Counted from the stretch's first letter, positions 44,505 to 55,300 are shown. The stretch: 64,000 nt of DNA from Bacteroides sp. (GCF_030151085.1 NZ_JASLER010000090.1:16776-80775), one strand, 5' to 3'. The notes: generated by a model not told the origin, from the letters alone. Numbers and translations: made by a program.

Positions 44505-45587
44505 ATGAAAATAACCATCGTATCGGGCGCACGCCCCAACTTTATGAAAATAGCCCCCATCTGCCGTGCCATCGATTTGGCCAAAGATGCAGGAAAAAAT
44601 GTTTCATACCGTCTGGTCTATACCGGACGGGAAGATGATGCAAGTTTGGATGCTTCTCTATTCTCTGATCTTTCTATGAGAAAACCGGATGCTTATTTAG
44701 GTATAAGCGGACATGATCATTCACAGGTGGCGGCTTCCATTATGCTTGCTTTCGAAAAAGAGCTGGATCTTAATCCGGCACAGGTTGTTTTGGTGGTGGA
44801 TGATATGACAGCAACCATGAGTTGTGCCATCGTAGCCAAGAAACGGGGTTTGAAAGTAGCACATGTCATAGCCGGAACCCGTTCTTTTGATATGAATATG
44901 CCGCGTGAGGTAAACCGCACCATCGTAGATGCTATATCCGATTATCTTTTTACAGCCGGTATGGTAGCCAATCGTAACCTCAATCAGGAAGGCATGATAC
45001 CGGAGTATATCCATTATGTAGGCAATATTCTGATAGATACCATCCGTTATAACCGCCATAGATTGATACAACCGATGTGGTTCTCCACTCTTGGTTTGCG
45101 CAAAGGCAACTACTTATTGCTTACCCTCAACCGCCGCGACCTGTTAGAGAAAAAAGCAGTGCTGCACTCTCTGATGCAAACATTATTGGATAAAGCGAAT
45201 GGCATGCCTATTGTTGCCCCGCTGCATCCTTACGTGGAGAAAGCCGTGAAATCATTGGAACTGAATGCTCCCAACCTGCACATTCTGCCTCCACAGAGTT
45301 ATCTACACTTCGGATTTCTTATAAACCAGGCGAAAGGAATTGTTACAGACTCCGGTAACATTGCCGAAGAAGCCACCTTCCTCGATGTGCCTTGCATTAC
45401 GCTCAACACATACGCCGAACATCCGGAAACTTGGCGTATCGGAACCAACGAACTGGTAGGAGAAAATTCCTTCGCCCTTTCTGCCGCATTGGATAATTTG
45501 TTTCAAGGCAATTGGAAACACACTACCCTGCCCGACCGTTGGGATGGACGGACTGCGGAACGCATCGTACAAACCTTGCTGGGATGA
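44505..45587 (+). CDS. UDP-N-acetylglucosamine 2-epimerase-like protein with altered active site
   Basis: The 360-residue protein has the WecB/GT-B-like fold: start I-V-S-G-A-R-P-N-F-M-K, middle P-R-E-V-N-R (133-138), Y-V-G-N-I-L-I-D-T, P-L-H-P, and C-terminal G-I-V-T-D-S-G-N-I-A-E-E-A with E-H-P-E-T-W. The active-site Asp (V-V-D-D, 99-100) and Glu135 are kept. The Glu in the usual H-V-E-A-G is Ile122 (H-V-I-A-G), and the His in the usual T-x-H-R-R-E-N is Asn209 (L-T-L-N-R-R-D). It may be an epimerase with changed specificity, a hydrolase, or an inactive paralogue. It stands alone, not in a polysaccharide cluster. Confidence 0.85.
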   Translation: MKITIVSGARPNFMKIAPICRAIDLAKDAGKNVSYRLVYTGREDDASLDASLFSDLSMRKPDAYLGISGHDHSQVAASIMLAFEKELDLNPAQVVLVVDDMTATMSCAIVAKKRGLKVAHVIAGTRSFDMNMPREVNRTIVDAISDYLFTAGMVANRNLNQEGMIPEYIHYVGNILIDTIRYNRHRLIQPMWFSTLGLRKGNYLLLTLNRRDLLEKKAVLHSLMQTLLDKANGMPIVAPLHPYVEKAVKSLELNAPNLHILPPQSYLHFGFLINQAKGIVTDSGNIAEEATFLDVPCITLNTYAEHPETWRIGTNELVGENSFALSAALDNLFQGNWKHTTLPDRWDGRTAERIVQTLLG

Positions 45588-45600
45588 CAAACAAGCCTTT

Positions 45601-45721
45601 ACACGAAGTTGATTCAGAGTAATGCATTTACCTCAAACAAAGAATTAACTTCGTGTATCACAAGCTATTAATATCGTGTAAACGCAATGTTAACTTCGTG
45701 TTTGCACGATATTAATAGCTT
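45601..45721. repeat. 22-23-nt-period TTAA repeat with nested inverted repeats (array C)
   Basis: TTAA recurs at 45645, 45668, 45690 and 45712, steps of 23, 22 and 22 nt. AACTTCGTGT occurs at 45647 and 45692 and inverted as ACACGAAGTT at 45601. AAGCTATTAATATCGTG (45662-45678) has an exact complement at 45705-45721. The unit length matches the other arrays but the sequence differs. It lies just 3' of the wecB-like gene. Confidence 0.72.
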
Positions 45722-45804
45722 ATAAATACCCCTTCTACATACAGGCTTAAGAACTTATCATCTTTCTTTAATTTATATTTGCTTCTTGATTCACAGTAAT
45801 TTGT

Positions 45805-45812
45805 TAACTTTG
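45805..45812 (+). promoter_or_regulatory. -7 promoter element of the DUF5686 gene
   Basis: TAACTTTG, an exact TAnnTTTG match, 22 nt before the ATG at 45835. Confidence 0.6.
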
Positions 45813-45834
45813 CAACCTCATTTACGAATAATTT

Positions 45835-48420
45835 ATGAAGCGACAATATATATTTTTCATTCTCTTTCTGCTCTCCTTATTCGCCTCTATCGGCGTATCT
45901 GCACAGATAAAAGGGGTCATAACAGACTCTCTCACCCACGAGCCATTGATGTATATTACCGTACAATACGAGGGTAAAGGAGTAGGTGGAATTTCAAATG
46001 CTAAAGGAGAATATCAGGTTGAAACCCGTAAAGGGTGGGATGAATTGACCTTTTCAGCAGTAGGTTATATTACCAAGAAAGTAAAGTTCGCACCCGGCAC
46101 TAAAGTGCTCAATGTAAAAATGATATCCGACGATATCATGCTTTCCGAAGTCATAGTAAAACCACAAAAGGAGAAATATTCACGCAAGAACAATCCTGCT
46201 GTGGAGTTTATGAAGAAGGTCATTGAGAACAAGAAGGCCCTTAAATTGCAGGAAAACGATTACTATCAGTACCAGAAGTACGAAAAGATGAAGATGTCCA
46301 TCAACGATGTAACTCCTGAGAAGATGGAAAAAGGCATCTACAAAAAATTCTCGTTCTTCAAAGACCAAGTGGAGTTGTCTCCCAAGACCAACAAGATGAT
46401 TCTCCCCATCTCCATCAAGGAAACAGCCTCCAAAACCATCTATCGTAAAAGTCCCAAAAGCGAAAAGACCATTGTTGAAGGTATGAATTCCTCAGGTATT
46501 GAAGAGTTTTTCAGTACAGGTGATATGCTGGGGACTATCCTGACGGACGTATTCTCAGAGGTTAACATATATGACGACGACATCCGTCTGTTACAACGCC
46601 GCTTTGTCAGTCCCATCGGACGCGGAGCCATCAGTTTCTACAAATACTACCTCATGGATACCTTGATGGTAGACAAGCAAGAGTGCGTGCACCTCACCTT
46701 CGTACCTCAGAACCCACAGGATTTCGGGTTTACGGGGCATCTTTACGTGGTGAAGGATTCTACATACGCCGTGAAAAAAGCTACGATGAACCTGCCCAAA
46801 AAGACAGGAGTCAACTTTGTAGAAAACCTCGACATTGTGCAACAATTCGAAGAAATGCCCGACGGTAACTGGGTATTGACCGACGACGATATGACTGTAG
46901 AACTGGCTTTCGTGAAAGGTATCCAAGGTTTGGAAGTACAACGAAGTACCAAATACACCGATTATCAATTCGATGATATAGAGCCACGGCTTTTCCGTCT
47001 GAAAGGAAACGTCATTAAGGACGCAAACATGCTCAACAAAGGCGATGAATACTGGGCAAAAGTACGCCAAGTGCCGCTAACCAAGAAAGAAAGCAATATG
47101 GACGTATTTATGAACCGTATTGAACAGATACCGGGTTTCAAATACGTTATCTTTGGCGCTAAGGCATTGATTGAAAACTTTGTAGAAACAGGTTCCAAGA
47201 AGCATCCAAGCAAGTTTGACTTCGGACCTATCAATACAGCCATTACCAGCAATTACGTCAATGGTACCCGTTTCCGTCTTAGCGGTATGACTACCGGTAA
47301 TCTTGACCCGCACTGGAGTATGAGTGGCTATGGCGCTTACGGTACAAAGGACAAGAAATGGTTCTATTCGGGCCAAGTAGCTTACTCTTTCAATAAGCGT
47401 GAATACGTTTTGTGGGAGTTCCCGAAGCATTATATCGCCTTTAAATATACTTACGACGTCATGTCGCCCATGGACAAGTATCTGGCTACGGACAAGGACA
47501 ACTTGTTTGTCGGCTGGAAGTGGACTACGGTCGACCAGATGTCCTACATGCGCGACGCTACCCTTACGTATGAATTGGAAACCAATACCGGATTCTCCGT
47601 TCAAGCCATGGCACGCCACCGTAACGATCAGCCTGCGGGTAAATTGCAATATTGGAAGAACAATGGCACGACACCCGGCGAATGGGGAGAAAAGAATACG
47701 TTGGTGCACGACATCACCACCACCGAGCTGGGAGTAACTTTGCGTTATGCTCCGGGTGAAACATACGTCAACACCAAGCAACGGCGTGTACCGGTATCAC
47801 TGGATGCGCCTATATTTAGTCTCTCTCACACGGCCGGTTTCAAAGGCGTGTTGGGAGGAGAATACAATTTCAACCTGACGGAAGCCAGCATACGCAAGCG
47901 TTTCTGGTTTGGCTCTTGGGGTAAACTGGATGTTACGGCTCGTGCCGGTGCCCAGTGGAACACCGTTCCCTTCCCCTTGCTGAACCTGCCCATGGCAAAT
48001 CTTTCGTACATCTCGCAGAACAACGAATCTTTCAATCTTATTAATAATATGGAGTTCCTCAACGACCGTTATGCCTCCCTCAACTTGAGCTACGACATGA
48101 ATGGTAAGTTGTTCAACCGCATTCCGCTTATCAAGAAATTGAAATGGCGCGAAATGTTCCGCATCCGCGGCCTTTGGGGTACACTGACCGATAAGAACAA
48201 TCCCTACAAGAGTAGCAATCCCGATTTATTCCTCTTCCCCATGCGCGATGGCATGCCTACCAGTTATATAATGGGCAAGACACCCTATATCGAAGCCAGC
48301 GTAGGTATCTACAACATCTTCAAACTATTGCACATCGAATATGTACGAAGACTGACTTACACCGATATTCCCGGTGTGAAGAATGACGGTATACGGTTTA
48401 TGATAATGATGATATTCTAA
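45835..48420 (+). CDS. DUF5686 family outer-membrane protein with carboxypeptidase-regulatory-like domain
   Basis: The 861-residue protein has a signal peptide (F-F-I-L-F-L-L-S-L-F-A-S-I-G-V-S-A), then a carboxypeptidase-regulatory-like beta-sandwich (about 25-105: I-K-G-V-I-T-D-S-L-T ending V-I-V-K-P-Q). The rest matches the DUF5686 layout: a mixed middle region followed by a beta-barrel-like C-terminal 400 residues rich in W, Y and G that ends in a terminal Phe (R-F-M-I-M-M-I-F). Probably an outer-membrane barrel. Function unknown; the family is widespread in Bacteroidetes. Confidence 0.87.
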   Translation: MKRQYIFFILFLLSLFASIGVSAQIKGVITDSLTHEPLMYITVQYEGKGVGGISNAKGEYQVETRKGWDELTFSAVGYITKKVKFAPGTKVLNVKMISDDIMLSEVIVKPQKEKYSRKNNPAVEFMKKVIENKKALKLQENDYYQYQKYEKMKMSINDVTPEKMEKGIYKKFSFFKDQVELSPKTNKMILPISIKETASKTIYRKSPKSEKTIVEGMNSSGIEEFFSTGDMLGTILTDVFSEVNIYDDDIRLLQRRFVSPIGRGAISFYKYYLMDTLMVDKQECVHLTFVPQNPQDFGFTGHLYVVKDSTYAVKKATMNLPKKTGVNFVENLDIVQQFEEMPDGNWVLTDDDMTVELAFVKGIQGLEVQRSTKYTDYQFDDIEPRLFRLKGNVIKDANMLNKGDEYWAKVRQVPLTKKESNMDVFMNRIEQIPGFKYVIFGAKALIENFVETGSKKHPSKFDFGPINTAITSNYVNGTRFRLSGMTTGNLDPHWSMSGYGAYGTKDKKWFYSGQVAYSFNKREYVLWEFPKHYIAFKYTYDVMSPMDKYLATDKDNLFVGWKWTTVDQMSYMRDATLTYELETNTGFSVQAMARHRNDQPAGKLQYWKNNGTTPGEWGEKNTLVHDITTTELGVTLRYAPGETYVNTKQRRVPVSLDAPIFSLSHTAGFKGVLGGEYNFNLTEASIRKRFWFGSWGKLDVTARAGAQWNTVPFPLLNLPMANLSYISQNNESFNLINNMEFLNDRYASLNLSYDMNGKLFNRIPLIKKLKWREMFRIRGLWGTLTDKNNPYKSSNPDLFLFPMRDGMPTSYIMGKTPYIEASVGIYNIFKLLHIEYVRRLTYTDIPGVKNDGIRFMIMMIF

Positions 48421-48447
48421 AATAGTTATAACTAATCACTAAATCCC

Positions 48448-49710
48448 ATGCCTCCATTAGCAGAGCGGCTTCGGCCCAAGACATTAGATGAGTATATCGG
48501 TCAGAAACACTTAGTGGGACCGAATGCGGTGTTACGCAAGATGATTGATGCAGGACGAATCTCATCATTCATTCTGTGGGGACCTCCGGGAGTTGGAAAA
48601 ACGACGTTGGCACAGATCATTGCTAATAAGTTGGAGACTCCTTTCTATACGCTTAGTGCAGTTACCAGTGGGGTGAAGGATGTACGCGATGTGATAGAGC
48701 GAGCCAAGAGCAACCGCTTCTTTTCGCAATCGAGTCCTATCATGTTCATTGATGAAATACACCGCTTCAGTAAGTCGCAACAAGACTCTTTGCTGGGGGC
48801 GGTGGAACAAGGGGTAGTGACGTTGATAGGTGCAACTACCGAAAACCCTTCATTCGAAGTCATTCGTCCGCTATTGTCACGCTGCCAACTCTATGTGCTG
48901 AAGTCTTTGGAGAAAGATGATTTGCTGGATTTGTTGCAACGGGCTATTACTACCGATATCGTATTGAAGGAGAGAAAGATAGAGTTGAAAGAAACTACCG
49001 CCATGCTCCGCTTTAGTGGAGGAGATGCACGCAAGTTACTGAACATCCTCGAACTGGTAGTAGAATCTGAAACAGAGAACACAGTGGTCATTACCGACGA
49101 AATGGTAACTGAGCGCTTGCAACAGAATCCCCTCGCCTACGATAAAGACGGAGAAATGCATTACGACATTGTCTCTGCATTCATAAAATCCATTCGTGGA
49201 AGTGATCCGGATGGTGCCATCTATTGGCTGGCTCGAATGGTAGAAGGCGGTGAAGATCCTGCTTTCATAGCCCGCCGACTGGTAATCTCCGCTTCCGAAG
49301 ACATCGGACTGGCAAATCCTAATGCAATGCTCATAGCTAATGCCTGTTTCGATACCCTGATGAAGATAGGTTGGCCCGAAGGACGTATCCCCTTGGCAGA
49401 AGCAACTATATATCTTGCTACCAGTCCCAAAAGCAACTCGGCATACCTTGCCATCGACAGTGCGTTGGCTCTTGTACGCGAAACGGGCAATCTTCCCGTA
49501 CCTCTGCATCTACGCAATTCTCCCACCAAGTTGATGAAACAATTGGGATATGGCGAGAATTACAAATATGCCCATGATTATCCGGGCAACTTCGTCAAGC
49601 AACAATTCTTGCCTGATGAGTTGAAAGACCGACGTATCTGGGAACCTCAACTAAATGCTGCCGAACAAAAACATAAAGAACGGATGCAGCAGCTTTGGGG
49701 AAGGGAATAA
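48448..49710 (+). CDS. rarA: replication-associated recombination protein A (AAA+ ATPase)
   Basis: The 420-residue protein has the typical start P-L-A-E-R-L-R-P-K-T-L-D-E-Y-I-G-Q. Walker A is G-P-P-G-V-G-K-T-T (45-53), Walker B F-I-D-E-I-H-R-F, sensor 1 G-A-T-T-E-N-P-S-F, arginine finger region L-L-S-R-C. The C-terminal MgsA/RarA helical domain includes S-A-F-I-K-S-I-R-G-S-D-P-D-G-A and Y-L-A-T-S-P-K-S-N. It acts at stalled replication forks. Lies 27 nt after DUF5686 and 36 nt before the dehydrogenase. Confidence 0.96.
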   Translation: MPPLAERLRPKTLDEYIGQKHLVGPNAVLRKMIDAGRISSFILWGPPGVGKTTLAQIIANKLETPFYTLSAVTSGVKDVRDVIERAKSNRFFSQSSPIMFIDEIHRFSKSQQDSLLGAVEQGVVTLIGATTENPSFEVIRPLLSRCQLYVLKSLEKDDLLDLLQRAITTDIVLKERKIELKETTAMLRFSGGDARKLLNILELVVESETENTVVITDEMVTERLQQNPLAYDKDGEMHYDIVSAFIKSIRGSDPDGAIYWLARMVEGGEDPAFIARRLVISASEDIGLANPNAMLIANACFDTLMKIGWPEGRIPLAEATIYLATSPKSNSAYLAIDSALALVRETGNLPVPLHLRNSPTKLMKQLGYGENYKYAHDYPGNFVKQQFLPDELKDRRIWEPQLNAAEQKHKERMQQLWGRE

Positions 49711-49746
49711 CTAAACGAATAACTCATAACTAATAATATATAACTG

Positions 49747-50703
49747 ATGAGAATAGTAGTATTAGACGGTTACGCCGCCAATCCCGGCGACCTTCGTTGG
49801 GACGAACTGCAATCCATGGGCGAGTGTGTCATCTACGACCGTACCGCCCCTGCAGAAGTATTAGAACGTTCATCCGGTGCAGAGATTCTGCTTACCAACA
49901 AGACAGTGCTTACAGCCGAACATATGGCTGCCTTGCCCGAACTGAAGTACATCGGCGTACTTGCTACCGGCTACAATATTGTAGATGTGAACGCTGCCAA
50001 AGAACGAGGCATCGTTGTCACCAATATTCCCGCATATAGTACAGACTCTGTGGCACAGATGGTTTTTGCTCATATACTGAACATAACCCAACAAGTACAA
50101 CACCATTCTGAGGAAGTACGCAAAGGACGCTGGTCCAGCAATAAGGACTTCTGTTTCTGGGATACTCCGCTCATTGAACTGCGTGGTAAGAAGATTGGTA
50201 TTGTCGGTTTAGGACATACCGGTTTCACTACCGCACGTATCGCTATTGGCTTTGGCATGCAAGTTTGTGCTTACACTTCAAAGACCAACTTCCAGTTACC
50301 GCCCGAAGTTCGCAAAATGGAGTTGGACGAACTCTTTCGTGAATGTGATATCATCAGCCTGCACTGCCCCCTCACCGACTCCACCCGTGAACTGGTGAAT
50401 GCAGAGCGCCTTAAAATGATGAAGCATACCGCCATTCTCATTAATACCGGACGTGGCCCGCTTATCAACGAACAAGACCTTGCCGATGCCCTGAACAATG
50501 GCGAAATCTATGCTGCCGGACTGGATGTACTCTCCCAAGAGCCTCCTCGTGCCGATAATCCTCTATTGAGTGCACGCAACTGCTACATCACCCCACACAT
50601 TGCCTGGGCAAGTACCGCTGCACGCGAACGCCTGATGCTTATCATGCTTGAAAATATCAAAGCCTATCTGGGAGGAAAAACAATCAATAATGTTGCCAAG
50701 TAA
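49747..50703 (+). CDS. D-2-hydroxyacid dehydrogenase (glycerate dehydrogenase-like)
   Basis: The 318-residue protein has the NAD loop G-I-V-G-L-G-H-T-G (about 154-162), catalytic Arg in I-N-T-G-R-G-P, Glu in S-Q-E-P-P and His in T-P-H-I-A-W, all present in contrast to the serA gene of this window. Sequence style (N-I-P-A-Y-S-T-D-S-V-A-Q) fits glycerate/hydroxypyruvate reductases (HprA). The exact substrate cannot be fixed. It is followed 5 nt later by the EEP gene. Confidence 0.9.
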   Translation: MRIVVLDGYAANPGDLRWDELQSMGECVIYDRTAPAEVLERSSGAEILLTNKTVLTAEHMAALPELKYIGVLATGYNIVDVNAAKERGIVVTNIPAYSTDSVAQMVFAHILNITQQVQHHSEEVRKGRWSSNKDFCFWDTPLIELRGKKIGIVGLGHTGFTTARIAIGFGMQVCAYTSKTNFQLPPEVRKMELDELFRECDIISLHCPLTDSTRELVNAERLKMMKHTAILINTGRGPLINEQDLADALNNGEIYAAGLDVLSQEPPRADNPLLSARNCYITPHIAWASTAARERLMLIMLENIKAYLGGKTINNVAK

Positions 50704-50708
50704 AAGAC

Positions 50709-51794
50709 ATGGGAAAGTCAGCAGTTAAAGGCCTGTTTCAGATTTGTTTGATAATTGCCACCTTCATCCTGGCAATTATCACCATAGTAGCAGCATTCTC
50801 AGGGAGCGTAGCGCCGCTTGATTCGGTCTTAATGCCATTGCTGGGATTGGCTGTTCCGGTACTATTAATCTGCAACCTGATCGTAGCTCTGTGCTGGGGC
50901 TTGGCTCGCAAGTGCTGGGCATTTGTCCCTTTGATAGCATTCTTCTGCAACTGGAATTACCTGACTTCCGTCATCCAATTCCATTCCAGCAAAGAAAGAA
51001 CGCCTAACGGCAAGTATTTGAAGATTGCCACTTACAACATCCATAGCTTCGGCAATGAAATCACCGGATATTCCTGCAAGGAGATTGCCAAATACATGCA
51101 GCAAGAACAGGTGGATGTACTCTGTTTCCAAGAGTTCGGAGCTAATCAATACTTCCCGATTGATAGTATACGCAAAGCGCTCTCACATTGGCAATATTCC
51201 CTTATTCCGACCGAAGATTCTATCAAAGGGGTATTACCCATTGCCGTATTCAGCCGTTATCCGTTGATACACGAACGTTTCATTTCTTATCCGAACAGTG
51301 CAAACTGTAGCATGTTGTGCGATGTTGTGTTGGGGGCAGATACCGTACGCCTGATTAACAATCACCTACAGACTACCAGCGTCAGCCAAAAGCGCAGCAA
51401 ATGGGAACGTGAAATGGCAACGGACGATACACGCCGCGAAGCCCAAGTAGCCAAAGATGCAGCTGAAACATTGCATGAAAACTTCGTGAAACGTGCTTCA
51501 CAAACCTATACCATCGGTTATTTTGCAAAGAACAGTCCTTATCCGGTGCTGGTTTGCGGTGACTTCAACTCCATCCCTTCTTCTTATACGTATCATTACC
51601 TGAATGATTTCCTTAAAGACGGTTTCCGTACAGCAGGAAACGGGTATATGTATACATACCGCTACGGCAAGAAGTTATTGCGCATCGACTATATATTCCA
51701 TTCTCCTGATCTAAAAGGAATGAGTTACTACTCTCCCACTCAGGAATTTTGCAGTGACCATAATCCGGCAATAATGGAGGTGGAAATTCAATAA
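50709..51794 (+). CDS. membrane-anchored endonuclease/exonuclease/phosphatase family protein
   Basis: The 361-residue protein has three hydrophobic N-terminal helices (about 8-30, 38-60, 63-82), then an EEP domain from about 100. Motifs are I-A-T-Y-N-I-H-S-F, the catalytic Glu in L-C-F-Q-E-F, I-N-N-H-L-Q-T-T, V-C-G-D-F-N-S-I-P and terminal C-S-D-H-N-P-A. Domains of this type cleave phosphodiesters in nucleic acids or lipids; membrane-anchored forms in Bacteroidetes are usually of unknown substrate. Confidence 0.9.
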   Translation: MGKSAVKGLFQICLIIATFILAIITIVAAFSGSVAPLDSVLMPLLGLAVPVLLICNLIVALCWGLARKCWAFVPLIAFFCNWNYLTSVIQFHSSKERTPNGKYLKIATYNIHSFGNEITGYSCKEIAKYMQQEQVDVLCFQEFGANQYFPIDSIRKALSHWQYSLIPTEDSIKGVLPIAVFSRYPLIHERFISYPNSANCSMLCDVVLGADTVRLINNHLQTTSVSQKRSKWEREMATDDTRREAQVAKDAAETLHENFVKRASQTYTIGYFAKNSPYPVLVCGDFNSIPSSYTYHYLNDFLKDGFRTAGNGYMYTYRYGKKLLRIDYIFHSPDLKGMSYYSPTQEFCSDHNPAIMEVEIQ

Positions 51795-51838
51795 ATCCAA
51801 ATAATTAATCATAATACCGAAGAGAAGCACAAAACACT

Positions 51839-51873
51839 AAGGGCTGTTCCGAAACAATTTCAGAACAGCCCTT
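51839..51873 (+). terminator. terminator after the EEP gene
   Basis: AAGGGCTGTTC (51839-51849) and GAACAGCCCTT (51863-51873) form an 11-bp perfect stem, 45 nt after the stop. Confidence 0.75.
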
Positions 51874-51952
51874 GTCATATTCCTTGTCAAGAGCAGATTT
51901 ACGGAAGATTAACGGACGGGAGGCTAGAGCCTCTCATTTGTGTTATCGGAAC

Positions 51953-52182
51953 GCATGATGCGTTTACCCAAAACAGACCGTCTGTTTACCTCAAACGCAT
52001 CATCTGTTTACTCTGAACAGACCATCCATTTTGCCACACCTCAACGTCCGAAATGCCGGGGCTTTTCGCCAAAACCACAGAGGTTTTCAAGGCAAATGCC
52101 AGCCATTTCACCTGCTTAAACCTGAGGTTTAGGGAGCTAAAGTGCAGCATTAGGAGAGCAAACATGAGGTATTTCAAATAAG
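51953..52182. repeat. 22-nt-period degenerate repeat array (array D)
   Basis: Units start at 51953, 51975, 51997 and 52019 (22 nt each; T-run at positions 11-13, A-run at 18-21 in the first three). After a 14-nt break, further units lie at 52055 (21 nt), 52076 (22), 52098 (24), 52122 (22), 52144 (22) and 52166. Unit ends are AAAC, AAAT or similar. A small palindrome GAGGCTAGAGCCTC lies before it near 51920. It fills most of the 520-nt gap between two converging genes; 52183-52314 shows nothing further. Confidence 0.7.
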
Positions 52183-52314
52183 AAGACGTGGAGAGACAAA
52201 AGAAACGGAGAAGCAAAGCCTCTCCGTTTATCCTAATTTAAAATTGAAGTATCTATAAATTCACTTTACAAATATACAACATTGCGAAAGCGATGTCAAG
52301 TGTTTCGAGAATTA

Positions 52315-55300
52315 TTAATTAAAAATATAGCGGATACCTACTTGCAGCTTCCAGCATTCGCTGTAGTTCTGATAAGTATCGTATGTTTTAGTAGGATATT
52401 CACCATTCACTTTATACATAGAGTATACCGGAGTCAAATCCTTATCGCTGGTTACTCCCTCATACTTCAGGATTCTATTATTGTTAGAAACAGTGTTAGT
52501 TTTGGAAATACCCCATTTTGAATTAATCAAGTTACCTACGTTCATAATATCAAAACTCAACTGGATATTATGCTTAGTTTTTCCAATCTTGAATTCAAAG
52601 TCTTCCATCAGACGGAAGTCAAAGCGATGTACCCACGGAGCGCGGGCAGCGTATGCTTCGGCATACTCTCCTTTGTGGTTCTTCAAGTAAGAGTCTTGTT
52701 CTACGAAATTCCAGAAAGCAACACGGTCATCATCAGTCTTGAATTTGATTTCGCTATCATCTTTCGGAATGTACATCAAGTCGTTGGCACTACCATCACC
52801 ATTCATATCATTGGAGTACATAAAGCTGTAACCATTGCTAGAGTAGCCTGCATAGAACAAATTCAAGTGTGTACCTCGAAGCAGACCTTTATGTCTGAAA
52901 GGAATATAATAGCTAACAGATGCAATCACCTTATCGGGCACTACGTACTGTGAACGCTGTGCATCCACAAAATTAGGACCATCAATCGTATTCAAGTTTG
53001 TCCATGTAGAAACAGGGTCGCTACCCGGCAAACCGGAAAGCTCTTTAGATTCAGTATGTGTATAGGCCAACATTGCCATCAAATTATCAACGGGTTGGGC
53101 ATTCACTGTAATGTTTGCCGTATAACCATATCCTTTGGATGTATTGTCCATTACAACTGCATTCTTACCACTGTAATAAACATAGTCACCAGTGTATTTT
53201 ACATTTTTATCTGTATTGCTAATAGGTGAATAAGAATAAATCATACGATTGTCCGCACCATTGAAGCGCTGCATACCCGTATGTAGTAGTTCCGTCGTAT
53301 TCACATCCTTTCCATCAGGCCCCTTAGTAGTAGTTACTTTGTTATACTTCCAAGCATCCGGATTCTGTATATTAATGTTATTGATGGTTACGGCATTGAT
53401 GTTCTTAGTAAACATAAATTCACCCGTCACAGTCAGAGGGAAAGATACCGGCACTTGATAGTCGAGCGCAATGGATGACTTCCATACTTGCGGCATCTTG
53501 AAGTCTTCAACAACACCGGAGATTTTGCTACCTGCCACGTGTTTCTCTATTGTAGTAGGCAGATTGAATTTTTCAATAACCTGATTCATATCTGTAATCA
53601 TACCACCAGCCAGTTGAGCCAAACGAGGATCCACGATACCTTTTCCATAATCAGTAATGAAGGTCACTGAATTCTGCAACATGTTAGAGTTGGTAGGCAT
53701 ATTGGTGAAGAATACCAATGGAAGGCGACCAGTGAATACACCCGTACCTCCACGCATTTTCAGAGATTTGTCACCTAATATATCCCAAGAGAAACCTATA
53801 CGCGGTGAGAACTGCATGTTGCTACCGGGCCATTTGCCAGTATCAATCTTCTTGCCGCCGAAGTCTAGAGCGTAAATGGCGTCATTGCGTTGGATGTCTT
53901 TATCGTCGAACATCAAGTTGTCAAAGCGGATACCGTAAGTCAGTTTCAAGCGATTGTTCACGTTCCATTCATCCTGAGCATAGAAACCTAGCTGGTTGAA
54001 GGTTACCTGTGCTTTGGGATTAGCATTGCCATTGAAACCGTATGTAAGGGCAAAAGATTCAGGAGCGGCACCATTCAAGAAGTCGTCAAGGCTGTTGTAG
54101 CGATAATATCCTGTACCATTACGCATATAGGCATTATTGGCAAACTGGTGTTCGTAGCTAATACCGGCAGTAATCTTATGGTTTCCGGTGAAGAAAGTGA
54201 AGTTATCAATGATACTCGTAACCTTGTTGTTTACACCGTTATTGTAGGTAAACAACTCATAACCGGCACTAATATAAGATTCCATCAATTGTTTACCGTC
54301 TTCTCCTTTACCTGCCATAATGTCAATAAAGGGGAAGGGAGAAGAGTTTGTGCCACGCATATCTTCAATGCTGGTGTAAGTAAACAGCAACTGATTAGAA
54401 ATTTTATCCGTGAAGCGGCTGTTCAAGTCGGCTGCCCAAGATTGTACCTTATTATCCTGAGAGTACATACTGTTGGCAAATGACATAGAATTAGGTCCCA
54501 CACGATTGTCACTCAATCGTTTACCTGTATCGGAAGAATTACCATTAGGAGCATTCCAAGCGATGTTCTTCGTATTGTTATAGCGTAGACTCAGTCTGTG
54601 ACGGTCTGTAATGTTCCAGTCGATGCGAGCCAGCAGTTTCGTATTCTCTTCGTCGGCAGGGAAACTCGTGTAAGAACCTGTATTGTAACCGTATTTATCC
54701 ATCAGGTGTTTGGATACTTTCTCCATATCCGACTTCAAAGTACGAGATACCATACCATCCACTTTTTCGCCAGCCTCGCGTGCGCGATACTTAATAACCT
54801 CACCCGGAGTTGTCTCTTTTTCATAATTCACAAAGAAGAACAGCTTGTTCTTGATAATCGGACCACCCAGTGTAAAACCGTAGGTCGTTTTGGACTCATC
54901 GGCACGTGCGCCCAAGTCTTCGCCATTGATACGATTACCACGCATATCTTGATTACGGTAATAAGTATAAGCAGTACCTCTGAAAGAGTTTGTACCCGAT
55001 TTGGTAATGGCATTGATACCACCACCGATAAAGTTCGTCTGGCGTACATCGAACGGAGCAACAACTACCTGTACTTCTTCGATAGCATCCATAGAGATGG
55101 GGTTACCACCACCCGGAAGGTTAGAACTCAAACCGAAGTTATTATTGAAGTTTGCACCGTCAATAGTGAAGTTTGTAGAACGTCCGTCACCACCGGCAAA
55201 GCTCATGCCATTAGCATACGGAGAAAGGCGGGCAATGTCACTGATACTGCGGTTTACAGTAGGAAGCTGATTGATCTGTGCAGAATTGATATTGGTTGTA

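Noticed and set aside
45835..48420. SusC-like receptor call for the DUF5686 gene
   Set aside because: It shares the regulatory-like domain but has no TonB plug motifs.
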